A stretch of 64,000 nucleotides of DNA from Callaeas wilsoni. Taxonomy: Eukaryota > Chordata > Aves > Passeriformes > Callaeidae. The stretch is from assembly GCA_013398955.1 (NCBI GenBank), contig VWPU01003052.1, forward strand, positions 124,001-188,000, written 5' to 3'. How positions within the stretch are numbered: the stretch's first letter is position 1; each line of letters begins with the position of its first letter. The position numbers were made by a program, and so were the translations under genes. Shown in pieces: positions 1 to 13,800 of this stretch. The notes under the pieces are model-generated. The model did no database searches. It was given only the letters and a program-made list of their open reading frames with translations, and had not been told where the DNA came from.

Positions 1-3000
1 ATGTGACATCAAATGAAAGTGCATATATTTTTAATTATAAGTTTTGTTACATCATCAATGAGAGCCATTGCTCCAGGTAAGACTTGGCACTTCTTTGGCA
101 ATAAGTAGCCGTTGCTAATGCTTCTTTCCTCCCAAAACAAACCTCTAACCTCATCAAAAACAGCACCTCACTTTTCAGTGAAAGAATGTTTAAAAGAGAA
201 AATCCTTTCCGGTATGTTTGTACGGTTGAAAATAATTAATTCATCTGTCTTTTGGGGCTCACTCGTCTTTATCTGTGCATTTTCCCCTGTCTTCACATGA
301 TGCCACTCTTCTACTCAGCTAATGACAATAGCTTCAGCACTCTATAACCTACATTTGAAATAATCATCTTTATTTTAAGCATACAGAATATGTAAAGTAG
401 ATACACAGAAATGAAGTAAAGGAATGTGTAATAGGCACATGAGACTTTATTTACAAAAATATTTTGGATCCAGAATCCTAATATATTTTGCCATTAGAGA
501 ATCCAGACCAATCACAATTTAAAGGATGCTGCATGGACCACTGTGGTTTCTACAGTCTTTAAATAATCACCATGTAAATATTATTGTGGTTCCTACTTAT
601 GTTGTCAGGTTTTGGGAAAGGACAGTCTTACACACATTTTGTGTTTTCTTATCCAGCAGGTACACATTTATTGGCTAGGCTTGTTGCTGGTTCTGCAAGT
701 CTTGAAACAATTTGCAACTGCACATTTCAACGTGCCTCTGTTGAATTCAAATATTTGAATACCAAATAGCTAAGATGATAGAAAGCAATTCCATTAAGAT
801 CCATGATAAGAAAAAGGGTTTCAGAGATGTGATTTTGAACCTTTATACTAAAAGTTAGATTGCCATTGCATATTTGCCAAAGTTTTGTATGAAGTATAAA
901 TAAAGATTATCATTACCTAAAGGTTATTGTTGCCTTGTCACCTCTTAAAAGGTAATCTGCTCATAAAAAGTGGGATGCTGATTCTTGTATTCAGATAATT
1001 TTTCTGTTAATTTCTTACCTGTGGTAAGCAAATACATAAAAAGGTCCTCTTTAAACATATAGGCAGATATTGAAAATTAAGCCATTGATCTATTAACACT
1101 TTTGAATGCTTCTCTGTAGGTAGGTAAAAAGTTCAAAAAGCACCATACACCTGATGATTTTCAGTACACTTTTTGCAGTTCACAAATGATTCATGAACAA
1201 ATTGTGATATCCTCACACTTGTTCATTATTTTAAATAATGCTCATATTTCTGCAGTAAACCATGATTCCTTTAATTTATCAATAATTTGATGTATCCATA
1301 GTTATTGCTATGCAGCAGTAAGTCTGTTGTCAAGTAGCATAGCATGAATGTTCAGCCATCAGAAAGAGTGTTTTGTACTCTACATTCCAATAAAAAAAAT
1401 CCCCAAATTCCTGTAGTCATTTTGGTTAATTGTGTAATTTCAAGATTGATTTTGACAAATATCTTTCATTTAGTATAAACCTTTGATATCTGATTATTTT
1501 TATTTCCTGTATGTGTGTTAGTGAAACTAACCCCTATTCAAGGATAGTTGGAGATCTAAAAATTGCTGAAATTCATCAAATAAATAATTCTGTATAAACA
1601 AGTGTCTTAGCTGTGGAAAGTTTAAAGAACAAAAGGATGACATAAAGCCCTATATAATGACTTTTGTGCTATTATTGTGCGGATTTCTGCGCTTCAGTGG
1701 CAGATAGATCAGAATCAAGTAGTCCTGCACAAAATGATGCAATTTTAATTAATATACATTCATTTATAAATTAGTATGAAATAAGTAGTCTTAAATACAG
1801 ATTTTGTGCTACCTTCCTACTATCTACTCTTTGTGCTGTTTCAGTGATAAGCATTAATAGAAATATTTATCTCAGAATAAATTTGAAGTTGGTAAAATGA
1901 AAAACCATTTTCTTATTTGTTTGTGTTTTCAAGAGCTTTATTACTGTTTATAGAAAAATATCAGATTCTGAGCCAACATTTAAGGATATAAAACATGCTC
2001 ATAAATACACACAACCAGCTGCACATGTACATATATGCACACAGACATACGTATGCAACTCCCAGAATAAACAGGAAACAAAAGTAGTTTTATACTTCAC
2101 AATTTCACCTGCATTCACTGTTTATGTATTTCTGAGCTTGTCTGTAATCCTGATAATTAGCCTCCTGGTACTGGTTCTGTTGAAGTGCCTGCAGTGCATT
2201 AGAAATGTCAGAATGAATCATGGTAGGAAACACTACAGAAGATCTACAGCAAGTACAAAGGGGAGGAATATTAAAAGTCAACAATACATAACAATTAATT
2301 CCCTTATTACTTGAAAAATATTAAGCAGAAAACAAAACACAAATTGATAATTGCAGATGAAAAGCAAAGAACTAAAGAAATAAAATTGTGGAAGTAAGAA
2401 TAACTGAGGAAAAAACTATGCTGTTAATTTTTTTTTTCCCCTAATAAACCAAAATAAAGAAATGTTTCCCAGGTTGTAATAAAATATTAATACACTAAAT
2501 GTTTATAATTTTTTTTCTACTGGTCACATTTAGCTAGGCAGAAATTTAAAAATTCTGCTGGCATGTTTGTTTGGAATAAAAAAGCCTGTAGGTCAAGCCT
2601 TTCTGAGAGAATGCCAAATGTCTTTGTGTCCAGTTATTTATGGTTTCAGATAATTGAACAGAAAATATCAAATTTGCATAGTGTGATTATTGCTGATTAT
2701 TTATCTAGCAGTCAAAATGTTTCAGTGGTTCCTAGGATGACAGATTGACAAGTACTTAAAACTCATTCATTTTATGAAATTTGCATGTAATTAGGCAATA
2801 ATGAAGGGGATGTTTGTGGACAGCGGATTATACTACAATATACTGGAAGAGATTCAAATGCTTGACAAAGTGTTAACATTATCTTCAGTTTTAACTAAGT
2901 CTTGAATGTTTGGCTCAAAAAATCAGTGGAAAAATGAGATGGGTTATGGAAAGTTACTAAATGCTTTGCTGGAACAAAGTATATATTTTTTACTTCACTC

Positions 3001-4837
3001 TTTGTCTATTCCTACTTATTTATGCACTGTTGATGAATTGTACTTCAGATATTTAACTCATATCACATTCAATGCAGCTCATCTGTAATAGTTTTGCTGC
3101 CACTGCTTTGGTCATTATCACAGTGAAGTCCTATGAAGAATGGCTTTCTTTGGTTTCTTGGCATCTGTGTGGTATCTGAATTTTAAAGCTCCTGCTTTGA
3201 GATTCATACAAAAGAATGTGATTTTGAAGAACTGATTTATCATACAAGATATAATTTGTTTCTTAACCAGTTGTTTCTGCACAAATAGAATATTTAACTT
3301 TATGGTGCACACATTAGGTGGAGGTAACCTTCACCGATACTTTGTGATGTCTGACAGCTGCAAAGGACTCCTACTTGTACAAAGGTAAAAAATTAGTTCA
3401 AATGTCCTGGTGTCACATTTTGTTTGCTTGTTTCAATTACATGAGCAGGTATATCCCTGTTATTAGAGAATTTAATGTATATGCATCAAATGCACTTCTA
3501 CATCTCACTCCATAGTCAGTGCTCACCTTTTTAACACATACTAGTGTGCAGGGACCTGTGTAATGAAACACATTATAATCAGCTGCTTTCAAATATTTCT
3601 CTCTCATTTTTGAAGTATATTCTGCAAATTAATTTAATATGCTCCCAAAGTAACAGTAAAGATGCCATTTAACTTTTGTAAAAGGAAGTAGGTTTCTACA
3701 TATGGGATCTGCAAAGCAAATGTGCTAATCAGGGAATAGCCCATGTTGGTCAGTAGAAGAGAGAGGCATTTTAAAAATCTGCCTATCCTGTTTTGTGGAA
3801 TACAAGATCAAGGTCTCTTACAGGGCAATGCACACATCTAGTAAGGTAGCATAATCTGGAACCATGTCAACAGTTAATGGGATTTTTTTACCAAATGTTT
3901 TAATAGTGGTGCCATTCCTGCTTCTTTTTGCTGAGGGTAGTGGTTTAAGCTCCCACACAGGAGGCTGGGCATTTGGAATAACCAGATTCCTGAGTAAGAA
4001 GAATCTAAACTCTCTTGTCTGATGATTAAGTCACTCACATGAGGGGAAGTGACATGTTGAGTCTCGAAGGACATGAATGCTTTAGCTACTGCGTTATACA
4101 TCAGCCTCCTTCTTTTTGGTCCAGGGAATATTTAAATATCTTTAAAACAACTGTGACAGAAGAGACTGAGATAATGGTTTGCCTTGGTAATCTTAGAGGC
4201 CTTTTAGGTCAGAAGAGGAAAAACTAAATGAGCATCAAGTGCTCTGACTGAGCATCCTTGCCTGTGATGTGCAGAGGCACCTAGCTCCTCTGAATTCTCT
4301 AGCTGGTTCTGTGCAGCTTCTATTCCAATATTCCTGTTTTTACATGACTAAGCATCACATTTGAAGCGGATATAAAAGCTCAAGCCTAATCAAAGCCTAG
4401 AATGAAGTACTTGCCAGGATCCGCAGTGCTGTTAATACAGAAGGCATACAGTCATTAACATTCTTCAGAACTGACCTAATGAAAACAATGACACCTGGAA
4501 ACTTCAGGGAACTGTACCTATATAAATATCCAAAATTGCTCTAAAACACTTAAATCTTGTATAAAATCTTTTGTGGATTTAGACTCTACTGTTTGGAGAT
4601 AATGTGGTGGGCTTCTCCCACAGAGTCTCTTCATGATTTCTTGTAATTTTTGGATGTCTGAACTTTCAATTCTGCCCTTCTGAAGCAGTGTAGGCTTCTA
4701 GAGGCAAGATACAAGAGTTATTAATGCAGCAGCAAGGATGAAAGGTTTATTGAAGTGTTCAAAACCACAGAAGAACCTGATAATGGTAGTGCAGGAGTAG
4801 AAGCTTCTCCCACCAAAAGGCAGCAGGATTGATAACC
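1..4837. other. A+T-rich stretch, no gene seen
   Basis: I see no long open frame, RNA gene or recognisable repeat here. Only short chance open frames occur, the longest 75 codons (3874-4101, minus). A run of alternating purine-pyrimidine CA/TG/TA steps lies near 2005-2058. A splice-donor-like CAG|GTAAGA occurs near 84, but the upstream exon, if any, would be tiny. The stretch may be intronic or intergenic; the sequence alone does not decide. Confidence 0.5.
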
Positions 4838-6290
4838 CAAATGAAGTGCATCTACACCAATTCACAGAGGATGGCACACAAACACGAGAAGCTAGAAGCC
4901 ATTGCACGGCAGGAAAACTATTACACTGTTGCCATCACAGAGATATAGTGGAAGAGTTGCACAGCAGGAGTGCTGCAATGGATGACTGTAAACTGTTCAG
5001 AAGGGATAGGCAAGGAACGGGAGGTTGTGGGGTATGTTACGGAGTGTTGTGACTGTCTAGAGCTGGATGACAGTGATGACAGGTTTGAATGTTTGTGGGT
5101 AAGAATCAGAGGAAAGGCAAACAAGACAGATATCGCTAGTTGTTCTCATGAGGGACTTCATCTTCCCAGATATCTGCTGGAAATGCAACACAGTAGAGAG
5201 GAAACAGACCAGGAGGTTCCTGGAGTGTGTGGAAGGGAACTACCTGACACAGATGGTGAGGGAAGCAGTTAGGGAAGGTTCTCCATTGGATCAGAGGGCA
5301 GCTGGTCACTAGTGGCCTTTCTTAGGGCTCAGTTTTGAGGCCAGTCCTGTTTAATACCTTTAGCAATGATCTGGGAGAAGGGATTGACTGCACCCTCAGT
5401 CAGTTTGCAGATGACTCCAAGCTGGGCAGGAGTGCTGATGTGCTGATCTGCTGAAGGGTAGAAAGGCTCTGCAGAGGGATCTGGACAAGCTGGATCAATG
5501 GGCCATGACCAGTTGTATGAGGTTCAAGAAGGCCAAGTGCTGGACCATTTACTTGGGTTGCAACAACCCCAGGCAGTGCTACATGCTTGGGGCAGAGTGA
5601 GTGGAAAGCTGCCTGTTTGGAAATGACTTGAGGGTGCTGGTTTTCAGCCACTAAACATGAGCCAGCACGTACCCAGGTGGATAAAAAACACTGGAGTCCC
5701 GGCCTGTAGTGAAAATAGTGTGGCCATCAGGATGAGGGTATGATTGTCCCTCTGTACTTGGCAATGGTGGTGCCACACCTCAAATCCTGTGCTCAGTTTT
5801 GTGCCACTCAATACACCAAACACACTGAGGTGCTGCAGCATTTCCAGAGAAGGGCAGCAGAGCTGGTGCAGGGTCTGGAGCACAAGTCCTATGAGTAGAG
5901 GCTGAGGGAGCTGAGGTTGTTTATCCTGGAGAAAAGGAGTCTGAGACAGGACCTTACTGCTCTCTGCAACTACCTGAAAGGAGGTTATAGCCAGGTGGGA
6001 GTTGGTTTCTTATCCTAAATGGTAAGCGCCAAGATGAGAGGAAATGGGACTCGTGCTATGCCAGAGGAGATTTAGATTGGATATTAGGAATAATTTCTTC
6101 ATGAAAAGAGTTGTCAAGCTTTGGAACAGCATGTCAAGGGAAGTGCCTGGGTCACCATCCATCCCTAGAAAGTGTTCAAGAAATGTAGATGTGGCACTCT
6201 GGGACATGGTTTAGCGGTGGACTTGGCTGTGCTAGGTTAACAGTTGGACTGCATGATCTTAGAGGTCTTTTCCAACATCAGTAATTCAAT
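4838..6290 (+). mobile_element. CR1 LINE, copy 1 (decayed, internally deleted)
   Basis: Decayed CR1 non-LTR retrotransposon on the plus strand. The first part (about 4838-5140) translates to the N-terminal part of the ORF2 endonuclease, with a clear piece reading FECLWVRIRGKANK near 5085-5125. A frameshift or deletion follows near 5145, then the later endonuclease region (FPDICWKCN-like, about 5160-5300). The sequence then jumps near 5295 into the reverse transcriptase, keeping the FADD catalytic motif at 5404-5415, and runs to the ORF2 C-terminus and a short 3' UTR ending near 6290. Stops and frameshifts make it non-functional. Similar-looking sequence may extend upstream to about 4690, but I cannot place the 5' end. 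It is nearly identical over its 3' half to the inverted copy at 15939-18020. Confidence 0.93.
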
Positions 6291-9039
6291 GAAGCAGTGT
6301 AGCTGTCATATGTAGTTATGGACCTGCTAAGGTTGTATCTCCAGAGAGCACGTGGTATCACCTTCTGGGAAGTTTGCTTGTATGGTGACATCAGCTGATA
6401 AGTATTCAGACTCCACCATCTTTTTGCAGATTCAATTCTAATCCATTAAATGTCTGGATCTTGCTTATTAACAATTTAGGTCATCCTGTGAAAGATAAAA
6501 TGGATACATACGACAGAAGTTTAACTAAAAGTAATTAGTATTATGTGAGATAAAAAACACTCCATCTTGACTAGCATGTGTGCACGTAAGATTTGTGCAT
6601 CCCTTTCATCTGCAACAGAAATATGTCCTCTTTTCTGGCACTGATCCCCAGGTGTGTTCCCATGGCAGAATTCTTATCAAGAAGTTTAATCTGCACATAT
6701 CTAATACAAGATCTTTCACCCTTCTTGCCAAAGCAAATGGCTTAAACATTTGTTCAGAAGCAGGAAAAAATTCTGTACTCACTGATGACTACATATTGAG
6801 TTCTATCAAAAATTTTGGGAGCATTTTTCAGAAACGATTTCACATTAAAGAGGCAAAAATGTCAGGAGAAGGAGGGGGAGAACGTTCAAGCCCCTCATGG
6901 ACCTTTCTCAATGAGTTTTCTACATAGTATTCTCAAATGCTTTATGTAACCTGAATTAATTACTAAATCTATCCCCTTCATTATCTAATTAACTCATTCC
7001 ACTGATTTTTTTCCCCTGTCTTTTAAAAAGCTGTTCAATTACTAACATTTCAGCATCTGCTTCTGTATTCTGATGCACGGCAGAAGGATCTGATAGTTCT
7101 TTTAACTCATTCCGACATGTGAAATTTCAGAACCTTCACATTCTCCCCCAGTATATAGTTAGCTACCCATCTGGTTGGCTTTTTGATCGAAGGGTTTGCT
7201 AGTGTCAGAAAAGCCATATGAGAAAAAGGAGAGGAGTAGGTAGAGCACAACGGGACCACAAGCCATATTGCTAGGCACAAGGAAAACAAGGTCACCCTTT
7301 ATGGTTTCAGACAGAGGAATAACAAGAGAAGACAACACTTGTATAGTGTACAAGGTGGCACTTGGAAAGGTTAGGGTATAAGACCTGAGCTTCTGTGACA
7401 GAGAAAAGAATGAAAAGAAATGTGCATTCTTTCATTTATTCATACAAGAAGACAGTACAAGAAAAAGAAAAGTCTTTGTGGTACCTGTGGGCTTCCCTAG
7501 TCTCGGGGGTTCTTTAAACTGCATCCAAGTTTTTACTTTGGACCCCTTTTTAAAGGCCTTTTATGCACACAGAATGGTTTCATAGCTGTGAAAGGATTAC
7601 CTATCTTTGAACTATGGAGTTCAATAGTAAAGAATACTAGATTATTCCTTGTAATGTATTCATTTCTTTCCTGCTATTCTCTGTGTTACTTAACATTTTC
7701 ATTTCTGCAATTAAAATTATTTTAAAATAATTTAAAGGACCCTCACTAGAAATACAGCTCTGAGCTAAAGTTTGTCCTTCATAAGCTGTCATTTTTAACT
7801 GAGCTACAGCTGGTGTTTACTGTTTTTGGAGATATTTGATGGGCAGTGGTACTGATTAGTTATCTGTCTTCACACTGGATTATTTTTGGGTTTTAAAAGG
7901 AATAGAGAGAATGTGCATGGGACTTTGTTTGCTCTCAGATTACACACTCTTTATGCTCTAGAACTGCCTAAAGTTACATACTTATAAGTCTCCTTGCCTC
8001 ACTTTTCTAAGTGACTTGTTTCTTTCCTGGATGAGGACTGTTCCAATTATATTGTTGATGATTTAAAAAGCCCTTATATCCTCAAGAATTCTGTGCTTCC
8101 CTGTCCATCAGCCTGATTCACTTCCTCCTGCTCCAACACCAAAGAATTCAAAGTGGTGATGCCCAAAGAAACTGGAAGGGTTTCTGCCACCCCTTTCTTT
8201 TACAGAACTGATATTATTTTCAAAGGAAGGAAGCAACAAATTAAGGCCAGAAAAAGAATGAAATGAATGTAGCATCTCAGGATGTTCACTATAGTTCACT
8301 ATTCCCTTCACTGAGCAAGAAAGGAGAGTTATGATTGTCTTTCCTCCTTCCTGAAAGATGAGATGAATGAAGGGTGTCTAGAAAGTGACAAGGAGTTCCT
8401 GCAGCAGTTTATGCTGCACCTGCTCTAGAAATATGGATGGGAAAAGAAATCCCTAGGAACCTGAAAAAATGGAGAGGTAAAGCTGTAATAGCACAAATAA
8501 TTAATTAGGAAACCTGCCAAGTGGGGAAGGCAGAGACCAGGTTCAGCATGAGTTCCATCTCAGGTTTCTAAACTATAGATTATATGAGGAAAACTAATTT
8601 TACATGCACTAGAGAAAGCGGATTTGAATCTTAAGACCTTTGAACCTTTAGTGTTTGCTAGGATTCTTGAGAGAAACCCTTGACGGTACTGCAAGCCATC
8701 CTGTGGTTTCTCTGTCATTCAATGTGTGCTGGATACCAGGCTCATCACCTGTTCTGTGATATCTGGGGCTCTTGCATGTGACCCCAAATGGCACCTGACT
8801 CATCACCTTTGCTAATACAAGCATGCTTCTTTACAATCCCAACATGACTGCATCAAAATATTGACAGTATCAAAATATTACTAATGGCAACCCTTTATGC
8901 TTAGATTCTACCTGTGCCCAACATGCTTTTCTAAGACAATAAGTGTTTCTGCTATGTTTCTTTCATACACTATTTGGGCAAATAAACTGTCCTTCAGAGC
9001 TGTGTAGAAAGAGACTGAGAGGCTTGACAGGCACAGTAA
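6291..9039. other. Stretch without recognisable gene
   Basis: No repeat or gene is recognised. The longest open frame is 115 codons at 6580-6927 (plus). It starts with ATG but shows no domain, signal peptide or flanking splice context I can name, and its length is within what A+T-rich noncoding DNA yields by chance. Several overlapping minus-strand frames near 7107-7353 look like chance as well. Confidence 0.45.
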
Positions 9040-9240
9040 CAGCAGTATGTGGTGAGTCATAGGATAGCTGAGTTCTGGGAAACTGGACAGTGTCTATTTG
9101 TGGGTACTGCCCAGACAGGAGCGTGACAGGGGGTTTCAGTTCTCTCCTTCAAGCACTGTATGGCCAGGATGAGGCTAGTTGTGACTCCATGATACTGTGC
9201 TGTTAGCACCCAAGGCAGGCAAAATAAGTTTTTGGCTTCT
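9040..9240 (+). repeat. Possible old CR1/L3-like LINE fragment (first of two)
   Basis: This segment resembles, by eye, part of the segment starting near 10391. Both contain GAGTCAT, then GAGTTCTGGGAAA, then a stretch around CCAGACA, and later an ACTGTGCT...AATAAG block. The similarity is moderate and interrupted by gaps, as expected for an old repeat on the same strand. Its class is inferred from the better-preserved second copy. It could instead be a coincidental similarity or a local duplication. Confidence 0.3.
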
Positions 9241-10390
9241 CCATCCTGGCATAAGATCCCGTTGGATTCTGTTACTGAGTTGAAAGCTGATCTGAGTTTC
9301 TAGATCTGTTTGCACTTCTCAACAAAATTTCATCTTTAAGCCCAGTCCCCCTCCACACAGTACATGGAAAGGGAGTCTTGTCATTCAAGAGTAGACATGA
9401 GCATGCTTTGAGCAGTTTAAATGTGACCTAAGATAACAGGCATGCAGCAATAAAAGTCCAGTATAATCAGTGTAGCTCTGCCTCATCTCTTTCTATCATC
9501 AAGCCTTCTTCCTATCCTTGCACTTGGACAGGAGAATAGCTGTTCCTAGAGCTGTTTCTTCCATCCCTACACCCTTTATGAATCAAGGCAATAACAATGG
9601 CAGACCATGACCAAGGTCTCAAGGCATTATTTCCAGTATAAAGAAAAGTTAAAAGTGATGGAAGAGAACCTGACATAGAAGCAAAATTAGACTCTTTTTT
9701 TTTTTTCTTTTCTTTTTGAGACAATGAATAACATCCGATTCCTTCAAACACTGATAATGTTGGCACAGGAAAATATTCAACGTGAGAAGTAACATCGAAA
9801 TGTGGTCCAAATAGTCTGAGTGGTTCACAGAGAAAGCAGTAAAGATGACTAAAGGGTTGAATCATATTAGTTACACTCATGGCAGTGGTCCTCTGCCACA
9901 GATCAGATTGTCACAGGGCAGCAAATCATAGATGATGTGGAACAGAACTCTTCAGAGCATTGTGAAATGAGCAGAGATTTCTTTCTGATGTGTGATATTT
10001 TACCCCCAAGCAACGAGGTATGGGCTCCTTGTTCCCCATACAGGGTCTTCCTTTGCTTATCAACAGAGGTTTTAGGAACAAGATGAAGGAGAAAACCCTT
10101 CTTATATGAGTATGAGAACTCTAACAGCTATGTTTTGCAGCAGCCAGACACTTTTCCAGGAGTTGTTAGAGAGCTATAATAACCTTTCAGTTATAACAAC
10201 CTGGATAATAGTGGCCATGGTCTAAAAGGCCGGGGAACGATACCTCGATGATAGAAGTACCTATTGTTTGAAGAAAAGAATGGTGTTGGAGTGTTCCTTT
10301 CAAATCCCAGGCAGCATTTGAACACATCATTCATGCTCAAGCACTGTAACTAGCAGAGAAAGAAAAAGGACTGTGCCACAATTATAACCA
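9241..10390. other. Stretch without recognisable gene
   Basis: Nothing certain. A 122-codon minus-strand frame (9512-9880) includes a lysine run encoded by a T-rich tract near 9693-9716 and is best read as chance. No splice-supported exon was seen. Confidence 0.4.
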
Positions 10391-10815
10391 CATGCTCTGA
10401 GTCATGCAGTTGCCGAGTTCTGGGAAATTATAAGGCCTCCAGTTCTGGGCATTGACCAGACAAGATGACAGTGTCAAGAAAGACCCCATTGATCACAGGG
10501 GCAGAACAAGAGAAAACAGCTGTAACAACTCAGAAAAAAAGACTTGACAGCTCAATGAAGATCTCTGCACTGTGCTCAGCAACAGCCAAGAAAATAAGCA
10601 AAATGTTGGGATTTAGAAACAGCTAAGAATTGTAAAAGGGGGTAGAATACCCCAGAACATAAGGTTGTGGACAAACTTCCCTTGTAGGCATATTATACCT
10701 GCTTTTTTTCAGAAACCTGCATCTTTCTGTAAAGCTGACACAAGAAAACACAGAGAGGTGATAAAAGATTATATGGACCGCTGATCTGATCCAACAGTGT
10801 AATTTCTCTGTTTCT
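10391..10815 (+). mobile_element. Ancient CR1-family (L3-like) LINE remnant
   Basis: The block from about 10540 to 10620, containing GACAGCTCAATGAAGATCTC and CAGCCAAGAAAATAAGCAAA, resembles the late reverse transcriptase region of old CR1/L3-type elements. The piece near 10775-10805 (TGGACCGCTGATCTGATCCA) resembles the 3' end of the same group, which typically reads as a variant of TGGACCATTGGTCTGACCCA. The sequence between is shortened, so the element is internally deleted. This is recognition from memory of the family, not an alignment; a repeat-library search would settle it. Confidence 0.5.
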
Positions 10816-13800
10816 GACAGTTGACTGGAATCATAAAGTTAGCCTGTGGCACAAACTGGTATTAAACCTTTATCTCAAGAGTCCTTGTTCAGTTTCTTTA
10901 ACCATAAGACCATCCTTCATCTCCAATTTCCTCTTTCCATTTCTTCTGAAAATATCAAAGGAGCATAATTTCTCCTAATATTGTAGCATTCCAGTCCTGA
11001 CCAAAACCAGGAAGTGAGCAGCAGGTGAATAAAAATTAAGCTGACATTTTCAAACTTCAAACAAAGATCTGTGTGAGGCAAGGAATGGTTCTGTTAATTT
11101 AATCCAAATTGGTTCACTCAGCTTTGGTGATAATCTGATCCATACCACAGCAAGTTTGCAGTCAAAAGAACAAAATAGTGTGTGAATTATGCTGAACTCA
11201 AATAACAGTCTGTTCATGACCATACACTCTATAGTTCAGGATTGGAGTAGGGGAAGTGGGAGGGAGGGATGGGGTGGTGAGTAAAACTCAAAAGTAGTTG
11301 GCCTGGTGCTTAACAGCAGTTGAGGGTGAAAAAAAAAAGGGAAAAAGAAAGAAAAGCAAACAAAAATGAGGCATGTATAAATGGAGGTATTGAAACTAAG
11401 TCAGAGGAAATATCCTGGCGCTATGTAAGAAGCTAGTGAAACCATATTTTGAAAACAATGTGGTTCCCTAGCCCTCTTGTATTAAAGGCTTATTATACAA
11501 ATGGATTTACTGTATTGAAGGCTAAGAAAATGGCTAGAAATAGGCTAGAAAGACAGAAGTCACTTAGGGGTTAAAAACAGCATACATGTTATTGAGAAAA
11601 GAGCCTGGTCAAGGACATGCAGAACATCTGAAAGCAAAAATGTGGATGTTCCAGTGGTGAGTGGGCTATTCATACATCTGTAAACAGAAAATACAACTTA
11701 GAGAATTGCCTGTTCTAGGGTCAAATTTTGAAATTCTTATTATATTTTTATCTTTGTTTATTTGGTTATGCAGTGACTTTGTCAGTATTCATTTGAATAC
11801 AGAGAACCACAGGTCAGATCAGGCATTTGAGATCTGTGAGCCAAGACAGGAGTTAGTGTACACAGATCTCTTCCCTTGCTCTATGAATATTAATCTACAT
11901 TCACCACTCCATTTCCCCCCTGTGATGAGACACTTCAGTTGACTGCTTTATGTCAAAAATATCTCTCCTTCCCTTTACAGAGCCAGCACGCAATGGGTCT
12001 GCGTTTCACACACCACTCCCTGGTGATCTGCACTCCTTTTGGTTCTCATCAGCTCTTTGGGAACTGCTTACATTTGGTTCTTGCATGGGGTGTGGGTGGT
12101 GAACGGAAAAACCTTCTTTCAACCTTCCCTACACACATCTGTGTAGGGCCTGTAAATTCAGTCTTTGGTAGCCTCTTTAAAGGATAACACAAAAAGCTCT
12201 AAAGATGTCTCCCACCAAACACTGTCAGGTTGCTGAATCAGTATTAATAGGCATCATTAAATTTTTCCCAATCATTCATACCAGAAGAATGAAAATGATT
12301 GAAATAAAAGATAATAATTCTGCTATCCATGTACTAAATAATGCTTTGTAAACAGCAAAAGATCAGTAACATTTAGTCCATCTATTTTTCAAGGAAACAC
12401 CTTTTAACTCTTTGCACTTGCTGAAACATATTTTAATGTCTATAAATTGATATAATGATAGCCACAGGAAGGGAACTGTAGTGTTGCTATTTTTAACACA
12501 AGAAGTTACTTCAAGCCTCTAGTCAAAACTATATTGATCCCTTTTCCTACGAACCAAATGCCTTATTCATCTGTTCCAAGTTTTTTTTTTTTTCTAACCA
12601 TTTGTCATTTACATAACACTGAGTAACCAGTCTCGGGAATGTCCTAAACTACAGAAAGCCTCTATAATAATTTCTGACACAGGGGATTTCATGGAGAAAT
12701 CCTTATATTCATCAGCTGCAGATTCATTGCACTTTCTGTTTGACTAACCATTTCCTAGTGGAACACTGATATTTTATTTGGCTGGCAATAGCTTCTAGCA
12801 CAGGAGAACAGTTGTATTCTTGAAACTGCCTATTGGAAAGAATTTCTATGCTTATTTTTCCTCTTTGAGTGTGTGTGTATGCATGCATGTGTGTAAATGT
12901 GTGCATGCACGTGTATGCAAGTATTTTAATTAAACAGGTTAGGTGTAAGTTCTACTTGACACATCTGTGCTCATTAAACAAGAAAACAAAGTCAGTGTAG
13001 TATGTCCCTGGATCATCTACATATTTAAACCATTTCATTTAGAATGTTTTATTTTTCCTTCTCTCTCTTTGTGTCTCACGTTCAGTCAGATATGATTCTC
13101 GATGAATACATAGGCTGTTCCTGTAGTATTTGTTGCTTCCTATAGTCTATCTAGAAAGATTTCTTTAAATAGATTTTACTTTTTATGGGGGAAAAAAAAT
13201 CATTTAAGTTACCCTGAGTTACTTTTTCCACTGTCCCAAAATATGAGCTCCAGTACAGCAAGAAGAAGTTCTTCAGCTAGGAGAGAGATAAAATGTCACC
13301 TAGCACTTTATTTTTGTTTCTAGCTCTGTCCCTTCGTGTTTCTAATTATCTTCCCATCCATAGTGTGTTTCTCAGCAGGAAGAAGAAAGGAAAAAAAAAT
13401 AAAATAAGACTCCTGAAATGAGCCTTTCCTAAAATGAAAATAGCATTTTATCATCCTGGGATTTTCAAGAATCATGAAAAGAAATAGTATTACAAAATGC
13501 ATCTGAAGTTGGAGTTTACTATCTTAATGGATTTCTCTGTGGAGTCAGGCTATCTTTGTTCTTTCAGCAAATCTGGGAATCCTCAGGTTTATCCTTATGT
13601 ACAGGGTGGGAGAATAAGGATGTTGAAACCAGACATTTACTTTGAAATTCTACTGGATTTTGTTTGCATCTTGAATTTGCTCAGCAATTTTAGCACTTGC
13701 TCCATTTGGTTAATACATTTGGGTCTCAACACCCTTCTTTTCTCCCTGCTCTTTTTGTTCTATTCCTTAAAGGTTTTATTGGTAAAATTACTTAGAAAGA

